Shown in pieces: positions 43,439 through 52,438 of a stretch of DNA of 64,000 nt (position 1 is its first letter; the number at the start of each line of letters is the position of its first letter). The stretch is taken from NCBI RefSeq assembly GCF_900111895.1, contig NZ_FOKB01000008.1, positions 186,001 to 250,000 of the forward strand, read 5' to 3'. The DNA comes from Pseudomonas simiae (lineage in GTDB: Bacteria > Pseudomonadota > Gammaproteobacteria > Pseudomonadales > Pseudomonadaceae). The notes under the pieces were generated by a model. The model saw only the letters and a list, made by a program, of their open reading frames with translations. It was not told the origin of the DNA and did not search any database. A program made the translations under genes and the position numbers.

Positions 43439-45148
43439 CTAGCGCGGTTCGATGTGGGCAATCATCAGTTGCACGGTTTCATTCCCACGAAACTCGTTCA
43501 CATCCAGCTTGTACGCCAACTCCACCCACCGCACGGTCGGATTCGGCCAGACCTCTCGGTCCACCCCAAACGCAATGCCATCGAGCTTTACGGACCCGCA
43601 TTCGCTCTTGAGCACCACCTTCAGGTGCCGCTCCCCCACCACGCGCTGTTCGACCAGTTGAAACACGCCGTGAAACAATGGCTCGGGGAAGTGCTGCCCC
43701 CACGGTCCGGCATGCCGCAACGCGCGGGCCAGCTCCAGATGAAACTCTTCCACCGCCAGGGTGCCGTCGGACAACAAGCGTCCGGTCAGGTCTTCTTCAC
43801 GCAGTTGGCGACGCACTTCAGCATCAAAAGCTTCGGCAAAGAGTGGGAAGTTTTCCTCAGGCAACGTCAGCCCCGCCGCCATGGCGTGGCCGCCGTATTT
43901 GGTGATCAGGTTGGGATGCTGACTCGCGACCACCGCCAGGGCATCGCGGATATGAAACCCCTGCACAGAGCGCCCTGAGCCCTTGAGCAAGCCATCACCG
44001 GCGTCGGCGAAGGCGATGGTCGGGCGGAAGTAACGTTCTTTCATACGCGACGCGAGAATCCCGATCACGCCTTGATGCCATTCCGGATCGAACAGGCACA
44101 AGCCGTAAGGCATGGACTCCACCGGCAAGTCCTTGAGCTGGGCCAGGGCCTCGCGCTGCATACCCTGCTCGATCGACTTGCGGTCCTGGTTCATGCCGTC
44201 CAGTTGCGCGGCCATTTCCCGCGCCGCGGCGAAGTCGGTGGTGAGCAGGCATTCGATGCCCAGGCTCATGTCATCCAGGCGCCCGGCGGCGTTCAAGCGC
44301 GGGCCAAGGATAAAACCCAGGTCGGTGGAGGTGATACGCGCAGCATCACGCTTGGCCACTTCCAAAATCGCCTTGATCCCCGGCCGCGCGCGACCGGCGC
44401 GGATACGCTCCAGGCCTTGATGCACCAGGATGCGGTTGTTGGCGTCCAGGGGCACTACGTCGGCGACGCTGCCCAGGGCAACCAGGTCGAGCAATTCACC
44501 GATGTTGGGTTGTGGCGTGTTGTCGTACCAGCCCAAGCTGCGCAGGCGCGCACGCAGCGCCATCAGCACATAGAAAATCACGCCCACGCCGGCCAAGGCT
44601 TTGCTCGGGAATTCACAGCCAGGCTGGTTCGGGTTGACGATGGCATCCGCCGCTGGCAACTCATCGCCGGGCAAATGGTGGTCCGTCACCAGCACCTGCA
44701 ACCCCGCCGCCTTCGCCGCCGCCACGCCTTCGACGCTGGAGATGCCGTTGTCCACCGTGATCAGCAACTGCGGCGCACGCTGCAGCGCCACGGCGACGAT
44801 TTCCGGGGTGAGGCCGTAGCCGTACTCGAAACGGTTGGGCACCAGGTAGTCGACATGGGCCGCACCGAGCAAACGCAAGCCCAAGGTGCCCACGGTGCTG
44901 GCGGTGGCGCCATCGGCGTCAAAGTCGCCGACGATAAGGATGCGCTGGCGCTGCTCCAACGCCGTCACCAGCAGGTCCACCGCCGCGTCGATGCCCTTGA
45001 GCTGCTGGTAGGGGATCAACCGCGCCAGGCTTTTGTCCAGCTCGGCTTCGGACTGCACTCCGCGTGCGGCGTAGAGACGGGTCAGCAGTGGCGGCAATTC
45101 ACCGAGAAACGGCAGGACGGCGGGCAACGGGCGAGGATCGATACGCAT
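43439..45148 (-). CDS. recJ: Single-stranded-DNA exonuclease RecJ
   Basis: This 569-residue DHH-family 5'-3' exonuclease acts in recombination and mismatch repair. Motifs visible are VGDFDADGATAS (about 73-84, the first Asp motif), TVDNGISS, VTDHHLPGDELP (DHH), GLGSVADVVPLDANNR-like ALGSVADVVPLD, and GRLDDMS. A DHHA1/OB region follows. The start at 45148 is taken from homology; the longer frame upstream has no better ribosome site. yaeQ lies 60 bases upstream on the same strand. Confidence 0.95.
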   Translation of the reverse strand: MRIDPRPLPAVLPFLGELPPLLTRLYAARGVQSEAELDKSLARLIPYQQLKGIDAAVDLLVTALEQRQRILIVGDFDADGATASTVGTLGLRLLGAAHVDYLVPNRFEYGYGLTPEIVAVALQRAPQLLITVDNGISSVEGVAAAKAAGLQVLVTDHHLPGDELPAADAIVNPNQPGCEFPSKALAGVGVIFYVLMALRARLRSLGWYDNTPQPNIGELLDLVALGSVADVVPLDANNRILVHQGLERIRAGRARPGIKAILEVAKRDAARITSTDLGFILGPRLNAAGRLDDMSLGIECLLTTDFAAAREMAAQLDGMNQDRKSIEQGMQREALAQLKDLPVESMPYGLCLFDPEWHQGVIGILASRMKERYFRPTIAFADAGDGLLKGSGRSVQGFHIRDALAVVASQHPNLITKYGGHAMAAGLTLPEENFPLFAEAFDAEVRRQLREEDLTGRLLSDGTLAVEEFHLELARALRHAGPWGQHFPEPLFHGVFQLVEQRVVGERHLKVVLKSECGSVKLDGIAFGVDREVWPNPTVRWVELAYKLDVNEFRGNETVQLMIAHIEPR

Positions 45149-45208
45149 GGGGTGACGGAGACTTCTCTTCTGAAACGGAAATAAAACAGGTGACCGGCGG
45201 CGATCCAA

Positions 45209-45751
45209 TCAACCGCGTTCGCCGACCAACCACTGCAACTGCACTTCATGCTGGCCACGATCGTCAGTAACGAACAGGGTGCCTTCGCTGATCATTACGT
45301 CCCACTTGATGACGCGGGGCATGTCCTTGGCCAGGGTCTCCAAGACCTCCTGGGGCACGGCGGCGATGTGTACGTTTTTCAGGTTATTCGCCACCGGCAC
45401 CACCTTGCCTTCCCACACGCGCAAGCTACCGTAGGCCAGCAGGCTGGTACGTTCGGTGCGACGCGAGCACCAGGTGAGGCGGTCGGCATCAGGCTGGCCG
45501 ACTTCGATCCAGTGCAGAACCCGGTCATCCAGGCTTTTTTCCCACAGGGCTGGCTCGTCTACATCTGACAGGCCACGGCCAAACGACAATTGCTCGTTGT
45601 ACCAGAGGGCGTAGGCCAGCAGACGCACGGTCATGCGCTCTTCGGTTTCCGACGGGTGGCGGGCGATGGTCTGTTTGACACTCTCGTACACCGAGCGATC
45701 AAGGTCGGTGAGGTTGAGTTCGAATTTGTAGGTCGTGGACGGCTGGGCCAT
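45209..45751 (-). CDS. yaeQ: YaeQ-family protein
   Basis: This 180-residue cytoplasmic protein begins MAQPSTTYKFELNLTDLDR and contains HPSETEERMTVRLLAYALWYNE and FGRGLSDVDEPALWEKSLD, the YaeQ family pattern, which has a PD-(D/E)XK nuclease-like fold. Reported suppression of RfaH loss in E. coli has been questioned, so no function is established. It is upstream of recJ on the same strand and may be co-transcribed. Confidence 0.9.
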   Translation of the reverse strand: MAQPSTTYKFELNLTDLDRSVYESVKQTIARHPSETEERMTVRLLAYALWYNEQLSFGRGLSDVDEPALWEKSLDDRVLHWIEVGQPDADRLTWCSRRTERTSLLAYGSLRVWEGKVVPVANNLKNVHIAAVPQEVLETLAKDMPRVIKWDVMISEGTLFVTDDRGQHEVQLQWLVGERG

Positions 45752-45887
45752 GAACGGGCTTCTAGAGACAGGGAAAGGCGGTCAGTCTAACCGATGGCGA
45801 GGCGATTCAACGAATCCTGCGCTGCCCTGGTCTACTCGCCTATGTTAAAAGGCATCACACCAACACCCTGCGCAGACAAGGATCCTC

Positions 45888-47087
45888 ATGTCGTTCAACG
45901 CCAAACCGCTTGCCGGCCTCAAAGTCATCGAACTCGGTACCCTGATCGCCGGCCCGTTTGCCTCACGCATCTGTGCGGAATTCGGCGCCGAGGTGATCAA
46001 GGTCGAATCGCCTGACGGCGGCGACCCGCTGCGCAAATGGCGCAAGCTGTATGAAGGCACCTCGCTGTGGTGGTTCGTGCAGGCGCGCAACAAAAAGTCG
46101 CTGACCCTCAACCTCAAGCACCCGGACGGCCTGGCGATCCTCAAGCAGTTACTGGCGGACGCCGACATCCTCATCGAAAACTTCCGCCCTGGCGTACTGG
46201 AAAAGCTCGGCCTGAGCTGGGAGACCCTGCATGCCCTTAACCCCAAGCTGGTGATGGTACGTCTCTCTGGCTTTGGCCAAACCGGACCGATGAAAGATCA
46301 GCCGGGGTTCGGTGCGGTGGGTGAGTCCATGGGCGGGCTGCGCTATATCACCGGTTTTGAAGACCGCCCGCCAGTGCGTACCGGGATTTCCATCGGCGAC
46401 TCGATTGCCGCGTTGTGGGCGGTGATCGGCGCACTGATGGCGCTGCGTCATCGCGAAGTCAACGGAGGCCAGGGCCAGGTGGTGGATGTGGCGCTGTATG
46501 AAGCCATATTCGCCATGATGGAAAGCATGATCCCGGAGTTTGACGTGTTCGGCTTTATTCGCGAACGCACCGGCAACATCATGCCCGGCATCACACCGTC
46601 ATCGATCCACACCAGCGCCGACGGCAAGCATGTGCAGATCGGCGCCAATGGCGATGCGATCTTCAAGCGCTTCATGCTTGCCATCGGTCGTGAGGATTTG
46701 GCCAATGATCCAGAGCTTGCCAGCAATGACGGGCGTGATGGTCGCCGCGATGAGCTGTACGGGGTGATTGATCGATGGGTCAACTCGCTGTCGCTGGATC
46801 AGGTGGTCGAGCAGCTGAACCAGGCCGAGGTCCCCGCCAGCCGCATCTACAGCGCCGAGGACATGCTGGGAGACCCGCAATTTCTTGCGCGGGAGATGCT
46901 CCTCAAGGCCAAGCTGCCCGGTGGAAAGGATTTCAAGATGCCGGGCATCGTGCCCAAGCTGTCGGACACACCGGGCAGCTGCGAGTGGGTCGGGCCGCAA
47001 CTGGGTGAGCACAACAAGGTGCTGCTCAATGAGTTGGGCTACGACGAAGCAGCGATCACGCGCCTGCGTGAACAAGGCGCGATCTGA
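45888..47087 (+). CDS. CaiB/BaiF-family CoA transferase (family III)
   Basis: This 399-residue enzyme should exchange CoA between carboxylic acids. Family III motifs are visible: LAGLKVIELGTLIAGPFASRICAEFGAEVIKVE across residues 8-40, NKKSLTLNLKHPDG, LIENFRPGVLEKLG, VMVRLSGFGQTGP, and the catalytic Asp region GGQGQVVDVALYEAIF. The substrate cannot be deduced, as no CoA ligase, dehydrogenase or lyase gene lies nearby. An AAGGATCCTC stretch precedes the ATG. It is divergent from yaeQ. Confidence 0.92.
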   Translation: MSFNAKPLAGLKVIELGTLIAGPFASRICAEFGAEVIKVESPDGGDPLRKWRKLYEGTSLWWFVQARNKKSLTLNLKHPDGLAILKQLLADADILIENFRPGVLEKLGLSWETLHALNPKLVMVRLSGFGQTGPMKDQPGFGAVGESMGGLRYITGFEDRPPVRTGISIGDSIAALWAVIGALMALRHREVNGGQGQVVDVALYEAIFAMMESMIPEFDVFGFIRERTGNIMPGITPSSIHTSADGKHVQIGANGDAIFKRFMLAIGREDLANDPELASNDGRDGRRDELYGVIDRWVNSLSLDQVVEQLNQAEVPASRIYSAEDMLGDPQFLAREMLLKAKLPGGKDFKMPGIVPKLSDTPGSCEWVGPQLGEHNKVLLNELGYDEAAITRLREQGAI

Positions 47088-47103
47088 TGGCGTGTCCACG
47101 CTA

Positions 47104-47967
47104 ATGCTGCGTCGCTGGCTCCTGGGCCTGTGCGGCCCTTGGCTGGTGTGTTTGCCGCTGGCATCCCAGGCGGCCGAAACCTTGACCTGGCTGATCCGCG
47201 ACCTGCCGCCGCTGACCATCTTCGACGGCCCGCAAAAAGGCCAGGGCGCCATCGACGAATTGCTGCCGATGCTGATGGAACGCCTGCCCGAGTACCGGCA
47301 CAAGGTGCTGCACGTCAACCGCGCACGCGGCTTGCAGATGCTCCAGACGCCCGCCTTCACCTGCGACCCCACCATGCTGTGGACCGCAGAGCGGGCCAAG
47401 TGGGTGGTGTATTCGCGCCCGGCGTTTTCCATCGTCAGCAACGGCGTGGTGGTGCGCCAGGATCGCCGTGAGGTGCTGGCGCCGCTGGTCGCTCAGGAAC
47501 GGGTCGACCTGACGGCGATCCTGCAGGATGACCACACCCGGCTGGGCGTTGTCGCCGAGCGCAGCTACGGTGCGTTCATCGATGGCGTGCTGGAACACAC
47601 CGACGCCCACAAACGCGTGATGCACTACGGCAACGATGCGTTGGGCAGCCTGCTGCAAATGCAACGCCTGGGGCGGTTGGAGGCAGTGCTGGGCTATTGG
47701 ACCGAAATCCGCTATCACGCCCTGCACCAGGGTATCGACCCGCAGGCCTTGGCGTTCTATCCGATTGCCGGTGCCACGCCCTATCAGCGTATCCATATCG
47801 GTTGCTCGGACACGCCCCAGGGTCACCAGGCGATCCAGCGCATCAACCAGGTAGTGGGTGAACTACCGCAGGCTCAGCTACTGCACGCCTACGCCGCCTG
47901 GCTGGATCCGGCACTGCGTGCGCAGTATTTGCACGACCATCCGCTGTTCTACCAGGACGCGCCTTGA
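47104..47967 (+). CDS. Secreted solute-binding-like protein (TIGR02285 type)
   Basis: This 287-residue protein has a signal peptide (about 1-23, LLGLCGPWLVCLPLASQAAE) and a periplasmic-binding-like body: LTWLIRDLPPLTIFDGPQKG, FTCDPTMLWTAERAKWVVYS, LGVVAERSYGAFID and YHALHQGIDPQAL. The pattern fits a family of SBP_bac_3-like proteins encoded without a transporter. The ATG at 47104 is 16 bases after the CoA transferase stop, so co-transcription is possible. The ligand is unknown, and no permease or kinase gene is near. Confidence 0.78.
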   Translation: MLRRWLLGLCGPWLVCLPLASQAAETLTWLIRDLPPLTIFDGPQKGQGAIDELLPMLMERLPEYRHKVLHVNRARGLQMLQTPAFTCDPTMLWTAERAKWVVYSRPAFSIVSNGVVVRQDRREVLAPLVAQERVDLTAILQDDHTRLGVVAERSYGAFIDGVLEHTDAHKRVMHYGNDALGSLLQMQRLGRLEAVLGYWTEIRYHALHQGIDPQALAFYPIAGATPYQRIHIGCSDTPQGHQAIQRINQVVGELPQAQLLHAYAAWLDPALRAQYLHDHPLFYQDAP

Positions 47968-47982
47968 CAAATCCCGGGCAAA

Positions 47983-48018
47983 AAGAAACCCCGGAGCGTG
48001 GGGAGACACTTCGGGGTT
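47983..48018. other. Imperfect hairpin between convergent genes
   Basis: AAACCCCGGAG...CTTCGGGGTT can fold into an imperfect stem of about 8 pairs downstream of the solute-binding-like gene. There is no clean T-tract in either direction. It may be a weak terminator. The rest of 47968-48137 shows no gene. Confidence 0.35.
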
Positions 48019-48137
48019 AAACGTGATCAGTAAAGACCAGTACAACAAGCCACAAACACCGGAGCACAATGCTTGCTCTTGCTGTTACGAAATCTGACCG
48101 ACCACAGTGTAGGAAGTTTCCACAGCTAAACAATTCT

Positions 48138-48422
48138 TCATGCGGCAGTGGCGCTGCGGGTCTGGGCTGCGTTGCGCAAGGCTGCAATGACCGAGGGTTC
48201 CAGACGCCCTTCAGCAATTTTGATGTCGCGCAGCAGGCAATCCACGACATCCACCAGCATGCGTTTGTCCATCAATTGGGCGCGGTCGACTTCACGCTCG
48301 ACCACGATGGCGCCGCCAGGATTCTTCACGGATACCAGGCACTCGTCCTGCACACCAGAGGTGGTCAGCGTAACCTGATAGGGGCTCAGTGCTTCTTCGA
48401 GCAATAGGCTGATACTTTCCAT
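48138..48422 (-). CDS. DUF3509 small protein
   Basis: This 94-residue acidic, soluble protein starts MESISLLLEEALSPYQVTL and has the Pseudomonas DUF3509 pattern: VSVKNPGGAIVVEREVDRAQ, LVDVVDCLLRDIKIAEGRLE. The ATG at 48422 is preferred; GTG codons four and three codons upstream are alternatives. The family is largely restricted to pseudomonads and has no known function. It is monocistronic, convergent with the solute-binding-like gene. Confidence 0.75.
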   Translation of the reverse strand: MESISLLLEEALSPYQVTLTTSGVQDECLVSVKNPGGAIVVEREVDRAQLMDKRMLVDVVDCLLRDIKIAEGRLEPSVIAALRNAAQTRSATAA

Positions 48423-48595
48423 CTCGATCACCACTCAATAGTTCGGGAACAATCGTTTCAACGGGAGCTGCATCTATCCTAAGTGACTGTTTGTGACGTA
48501 GGAAAGTTCGCTTTATCGTCTTTATGGGGCCGTCAGGGGGTGACGGATTCCAGCATGCACTTGCAACATGACAGGGAAAAAACGGCTGCCCATAA

Positions 48596-48640
48596 ACAAA
48601 AAACGCCGCGGCCCAAAGGAAGGGCAAGCGGCGTTTTTGT
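48596..48640 (-). terminator. Terminator of the hom-thrC operon
   Basis: An 11-base stem AAAACGCCGC.../GCGGCGTTTT with inner GCCC/GGGC pairing lies 15 bases after the thrC stop. T-rich on both strands, so it may serve the DUF3509 side as well. Confidence 0.85.
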
Positions 48641-48654
48641 TTGCGCGATTCGCC

Positions 48655-50064
48655 TTACAAAGGCTTACCACGGTTGCCGTGCTGGCTCACAAACGCCTGC
48701 ACCGCCTTCAAGTCGTTCGGCAACACTGTGCAACGCTCTTCACGCTCGAACAGGTCAGCCAGGTGCACCGGCAACTCCAGCGCCTTGCCAACGCCGGCCT
48801 TCTCCACCGCTTCCGGGAATTTGACCGGGTGTGCAGTACCGAGGATCACCATCGGGATGTCCAGGCTGCGACGGCACTCACGGGCAGCCTTCACGCCGAT
48901 GGCGGTGTGTGGGTCAAGCAGCTCGCCGGTCTGGGCGTAGACTTCTGCGATGGTTTCGCAGGTCTGGGCGTCATCCACGGCCAGGGAGTCGAACAGCTTG
49001 CGGGTTTCGGTCCAGCGCTCTTCGTCAACGCTGAAACCGCCGCCGCGCTTGAAGTTATCCATCAGGCCGGCAATGGCCGCGCCGTTGCGACCGTGCATGT
49101 CGAACAGCAGGCGTTCGAAGTTCGACGAGACCATGATGTCCATGGACGGCGACAGGGTCGCGTGCAGGGTTTCCTTGACGTACTGGTTGCCACTCATGAA
49201 GCGGTGCAGGATGTCGTTGCGGTTGGTAGCAACGATCAACTGGTTGATCGGCAGGCCCATGTTGCGCGCCAGGTAACCGGCGAAGATGTCGCCGAAGTTG
49301 CCGGTCGGCACCGAGAACGATACCGAACGCGCCGGACCGCCCAACTGCAGGGACGCGTGGAAGTAGTAAACGATCTGGGCCATGATCCGCGCCCAGTTGA
49401 TCGAGTTCACCGCCACCAGGCGCGTCCCCTTCAGGAAGCTCTGGTCAGCGAAGCTGTTCTTGACCATTTCCTGGCAGTCATCGAAGTTGCCTTCGATCGC
49501 GATGTTGTGGATGTTTTCACCAAAGATGGTGGTCATCTGGCGACGCTGCACTTCCGACACGCGCTTGTGCGGGTGCAGGATGAAGATGTCGACGTTTTCG
49601 CAGTGCTTGCACCCTTCGATGGCCGCCGAGCCGGTGTCACCGGAGGTGGCGCCGATGATCACCACGCGCTCGCCCCGCTTCTCCAGCACGTAGTCGAGCA
49701 GGCGCCCCAGCAGTTGCAGGGCAAAATCCTTGAACGCCAGGGTCGGGCCGTGGAACAGCTCCAGGACCCACTCATTGCCATTCAGTTGGCGCAGCGGTGC
49801 GATGGCGTTGTGGGAAAACACGCCATAGGTTTCTTCCAGAATCTTTTTAAAGTCCGCATCCGGAATGCTACCGGTGACGAACGGGCGCATCACCCGGAAC
49901 GCCAGTTCGTGGTACGGCAGGCCGGCCCACGAAGCGATTTCTTCCTGGGTGAAGCGTGGCAGGTTTTCCGGCACGTACAGGCCGCCGTCAGTGGCAAGGC
50001 CTGCCAGCAGAACGTCTTCGAAATTCAGGGCCGGTGCCTGGCCGCGGGTGCTGATATAACGCAT
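48655..50064 (-). CDS. thrC: Threonine synthase
   Basis: This 469-residue PLP enzyme converts O-phosphohomoserine to threonine. It starts MRYISTRGQAPALNFEDVLL, and the PLP lysine is in LAFKDFALQ (Lys112). ATSGDTGSAAIEG, SINWARIMAQIVYYF and PTGNFGDIFAGY bind the cofactor phosphate and substrate. The ATG at 50064 follows GAGGAG. It lies 67 bases after hom, forming the usual pseudomonad hom-thrC operon. The homoserine kinase gene is not here, which is normal for Pseudomonas. Confidence 0.97.
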   Translation of the reverse strand: MRYISTRGQAPALNFEDVLLAGLATDGGLYVPENLPRFTQEEIASWAGLPYHELAFRVMRPFVTGSIPDADFKKILEETYGVFSHNAIAPLRQLNGNEWVLELFHGPTLAFKDFALQLLGRLLDYVLEKRGERVVIIGATSGDTGSAAIEGCKHCENVDIFILHPHKRVSEVQRRQMTTIFGENIHNIAIEGNFDDCQEMVKNSFADQSFLKGTRLVAVNSINWARIMAQIVYYFHASLQLGGPARSVSFSVPTGNFGDIFAGYLARNMGLPINQLIVATNRNDILHRFMSGNQYVKETLHATLSPSMDIMVSSNFERLLFDMHGRNGAAIAGLMDNFKRGGGFSVDEERWTETRKLFDSLAVDDAQTCETIAEVYAQTGELLDPHTAIGVKAARECRRSLDIPMVILGTAHPVKFPEAVEKAGVGKALELPVHLADLFEREERCTVLPNDLKAVQAFVSQHGNRGKPL

Positions 50065-50131
50065 GACTGGCTCCTCTAGAGCATTCTTGAACAAGGGCCG
50101 CCGAACCTGCGGGGCCCTTGCAGCAAAACCA

Positions 50132-51436
50132 TTAGTTCAGGTGTTCGACGCGGATCCGCACCACCGGGCCGACCACGCCTTGCAGGGCTTCCAGGGCGGC
50201 GATGGCATCGTTGATGTGTTGCTCGAGCACGCGGTGGGTCAGCAGGATCATCGGCACCTGGCCGTTTTGCTCCTCGACTTCCTTCTGCATGATCGACTCG
50301 ATGTTGATACCGCGCTCCGACAGGATGCTCGCCACTTGGGCCAACACGCCCGGGTGATCCTGGGCCTGGATGCGCAGGTAGTAAGCGCTTTCGCAGGCTT
50401 CGATCGGCAGGATCGGGTGGGCCGACAACGAATCCGGCTGGAAGGCCAGATGCGGCACGCGGTTTTCCGGGTCGCTGGTCATGGCGCGAACCACGTCGAC
50501 CAGGTCGGCGATCACCGACGAAGCGGTGGGCTCCATGCCGGCGCCGGCGCCGTAGAACAACGTCGAACCTGCCGCATCACCGTTGACCATCACGGCGTTC
50601 ATCACGCCATTGACGTTGGCGATCAGGCGGTCGGCCGGGATCAGGGTCGGGTGCACACGCAGCTCGATACCCGCCGGGGTACTACGCGCCACGCCCAGGT
50701 GCTTGATGCGGTAGCCCAGGGCTTCGGCGTAGTTCACGTCGGCGGTGGTCAGCTTGGTGATGCCTTCGGTGTAGGCCTTGTCGAACTGCAGCGGGATACC
50801 AAAGGCGATGGACGCCAGGATGGTCAGCTTGTGCGCCGCGTCGATCCCTTCCACGTCGAAGGTCGGGTCGGCTTCGGCGTAACCCAGGGCCTGGGCTTCG
50901 GCCAGCACGTCTTCGAAGGTACGGCCCTTCTCGCGCATTTCGGTGAGGATGAAGTTGCCGGTGCCGTTGATGATGCCGGCCACCCAGTTGATGCGGTTGG
51001 CGGACAGGCCTTCACGGATCGCCTTGATCACCGGGATGCCACCGGCCACGGCGGCTTCGAACGCAACAATCACGCCCTTCTCACGCGCCTTGGCGAAGAT
51101 CTCGTTGCCGTGCACGGCAATCAGCGCCTTGTTGGCGGTGACCACGTGCTTGCCGTTCTCGATGGCCTTGAGCACCAGCTCACGGGCCACGGTGTAACCG
51201 CCGACCAGTTCGATGACGATATCGATTTCAGGGTTGGTGGCAACGGCGAAGACATCGTTGGTAATCGCAATACCGGTCGTTTCGAACTGAGGCTTTGGCG
51301 AACGCGTGGCAATCTGCGCCACTTCAATCCCGCGACCTGCACGGCGGGAAATTTCCTCAGCGTTACGCTGAAGTACGTTGAAGGTGCCGCCACCGACGGT
51401 CCCTAACCCACAGATGCCTACTTTGACCGGTTTCAC
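50132..51436 (-). CDS. hom: Homoserine dehydrogenase
   Basis: This 434-residue enzyme reduces aspartate semialdehyde to homoserine. An N-terminal NAD(P)-binding motif VGICGLGTVGGGTF is followed by VTANKALIAVHG, the catalytic signature INGTGNFILTEM and DPTFDVEGIDAAHKL, and a C-terminal ACT domain (about 350-434, YYLRIQAQDHPGVLAQVASI) for feedback control. The start is a GTG at 51436 preceded by GGGGAG; an ATG five codons upstream lies inside that ribosome site. Two hairpins precede the gene. Confidence 0.96.
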   Translation of the reverse strand: MKPVKVGICGLGTVGGGTFNVLQRNAEEISRRAGRGIEVAQIATRSPKPQFETTGIAITNDVFAVATNPEIDIVIELVGGYTVARELVLKAIENGKHVVTANKALIAVHGNEIFAKAREKGVIVAFEAAVAGGIPVIKAIREGLSANRINWVAGIINGTGNFILTEMREKGRTFEDVLAEAQALGYAEADPTFDVEGIDAAHKLTILASIAFGIPLQFDKAYTEGITKLTTADVNYAEALGYRIKHLGVARSTPAGIELRVHPTLIPADRLIANVNGVMNAVMVNGDAAGSTLFYGAGAGMEPTASSVIADLVDVVRAMTSDPENRVPHLAFQPDSLSAHPILPIEACESAYYLRIQAQDHPGVLAQVASILSERGINIESIMQKEVEEQNGQVPMILLTHRVLEQHINDAIAALEALQGVVGPVVRIRVEHLN

Positions 51437-51455
51437 TGAAGAACTCCCCATGAAA

Positions 51456-51475
51456 CGGCCGACGCTAGGTCGGCC
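51456..51475 (-). other. Hairpin in the hom leader
   Basis: ACGGCCGAC / GTCGGCCGT flank a short loop and end 20 bases before the hom start. On the minus strand the stem is followed by GTTTCATGGGG, so only three T follow. It may be a leader structure rather than a terminator. Confidence 0.4.
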
Positions 51476-51478
51476 GTG

Positions 51479-51502
51479 GAAAACAGCCGCACGACTGCGG
51501 CT
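51479..51502 (-). terminator. Terminator after dsbC
   Basis: On the minus strand AGCCGCA-GTCG-TGCGGCT is followed by GTTTTCC. The 7-pair GC stem with a short T-tract lies about 65 bases after the dsbC stop and before hom. Confidence 0.65.
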
Positions 51503-51565
51503 TTCAATTAATGGCCCGCCGACTTATCCGCGAGCCATGATCGTCAAAGGTTCGACGATGCTGGT

Positions 51566-52297
51566 TTATTTGGCACTCAGCGCCAGTTTGGCAACTTGTG
51601 GCGCTGGCTGGTAGCCCGGAATCACTTGGCCGTCCGCCAAAACGATAGCCGGCGTACCGTTCACGCCGATGGACTGGCCCAGGGCGAACTGCTTGGAAAC
51701 CGGGTTGGCACATTTGGCCGCCTTGATTTCCTTGCCGTCGACCATCTTGTCCATGGCCGCTTTCTTGTCGGCCGAGCACCACACCGCTTGCAACTGCTCG
51801 TCACCCGGCGAGCCCAGGCCCTGGCGCGGGAACGCGACGTAGCGGACTTCCACGCCCAGCTTGTTCAGCGCAGGCACTTCGGCGTGCAGCTTGTGGCAGT
51901 ACGGGCAGGTGGTGTCGGTGAACACGGTGATATGGGTCTTGGTCTCGCCGATGGCCGGGTAAACCACGGTTTCCGCTACCGGAATGCCGTTGATCAGCTT
52001 GGACACGCCCAGGCGCTCGGCTTTCTCGGTCAGGTTGACCGGCTTGCCGTCCTTCAGCTGGAACAGGTAGCCCTGGACGATGTACTGGCCGTCGGCACTG
52101 GCGTACAGCACGCGGCTGCCCTTGAGCTTGACTTCATACAGGCCGGCCATCGGGCTGGCGCTGATGCTTTCGATCGGGGTATCGAGTTGCAGGTTGGCCA
52201 GGCTCTTGCGGATGGTCTGCTCGGCAGCGTCATCGGCGAACGCAAAGGTGGAAACCAACGCAATGGCTGCGGCGGCAATAATCTGGGTCAAGCGCAT
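51566..52297 (-). CDS. dsbC: Periplasmic disulfide isomerase DsbC
   Basis: This 243-residue thiol:disulfide isomerase has a signal peptide (1-21), an N-terminal dimerisation domain (about 22-85) and a thioredoxin-like domain with active site CPYC (Cys131, Cys134) in FTDTTCPYCHKLH. The cis-proline loop is GVNGTPAIVLADG. A second disulfide pair, Cys in VWCSADK and KCANP, matches E. coli DsbC. An AGGAGT site precedes the ATG at 52297. The xerD-dsbC-hom order is conserved in gamma-proteobacteria. Confidence 0.95.
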   Translation of the reverse strand: MRLTQIIAAAAIALVSTFAFADDAAEQTIRKSLANLQLDTPIESISASPMAGLYEVKLKGSRVLYASADGQYIVQGYLFQLKDGKPVNLTEKAERLGVSKLINGIPVAETVVYPAIGETKTHITVFTDTTCPYCHKLHAEVPALNKLGVEVRYVAFPRQGLGSPGDEQLQAVWCSADKKAAMDKMVDGKEIKAAKCANPVSKQFALGQSIGVNGTPAIVLADGQVIPGYQPAPQVAKLALSAK

Positions 52298-52438
52298 GGG
52301 AACTCCTGAAGGCAGATGCAGGGACGGGAAGGAATACTGTTTGGAAAAACACAGCGCTGGGCCGTCCCCTTTGCTAACCGGCAAAGCCTACCACAGTTGG
52401 GCCGCAGGGCAGCCCGTGGCGGGACAAATTGGCGGTTT

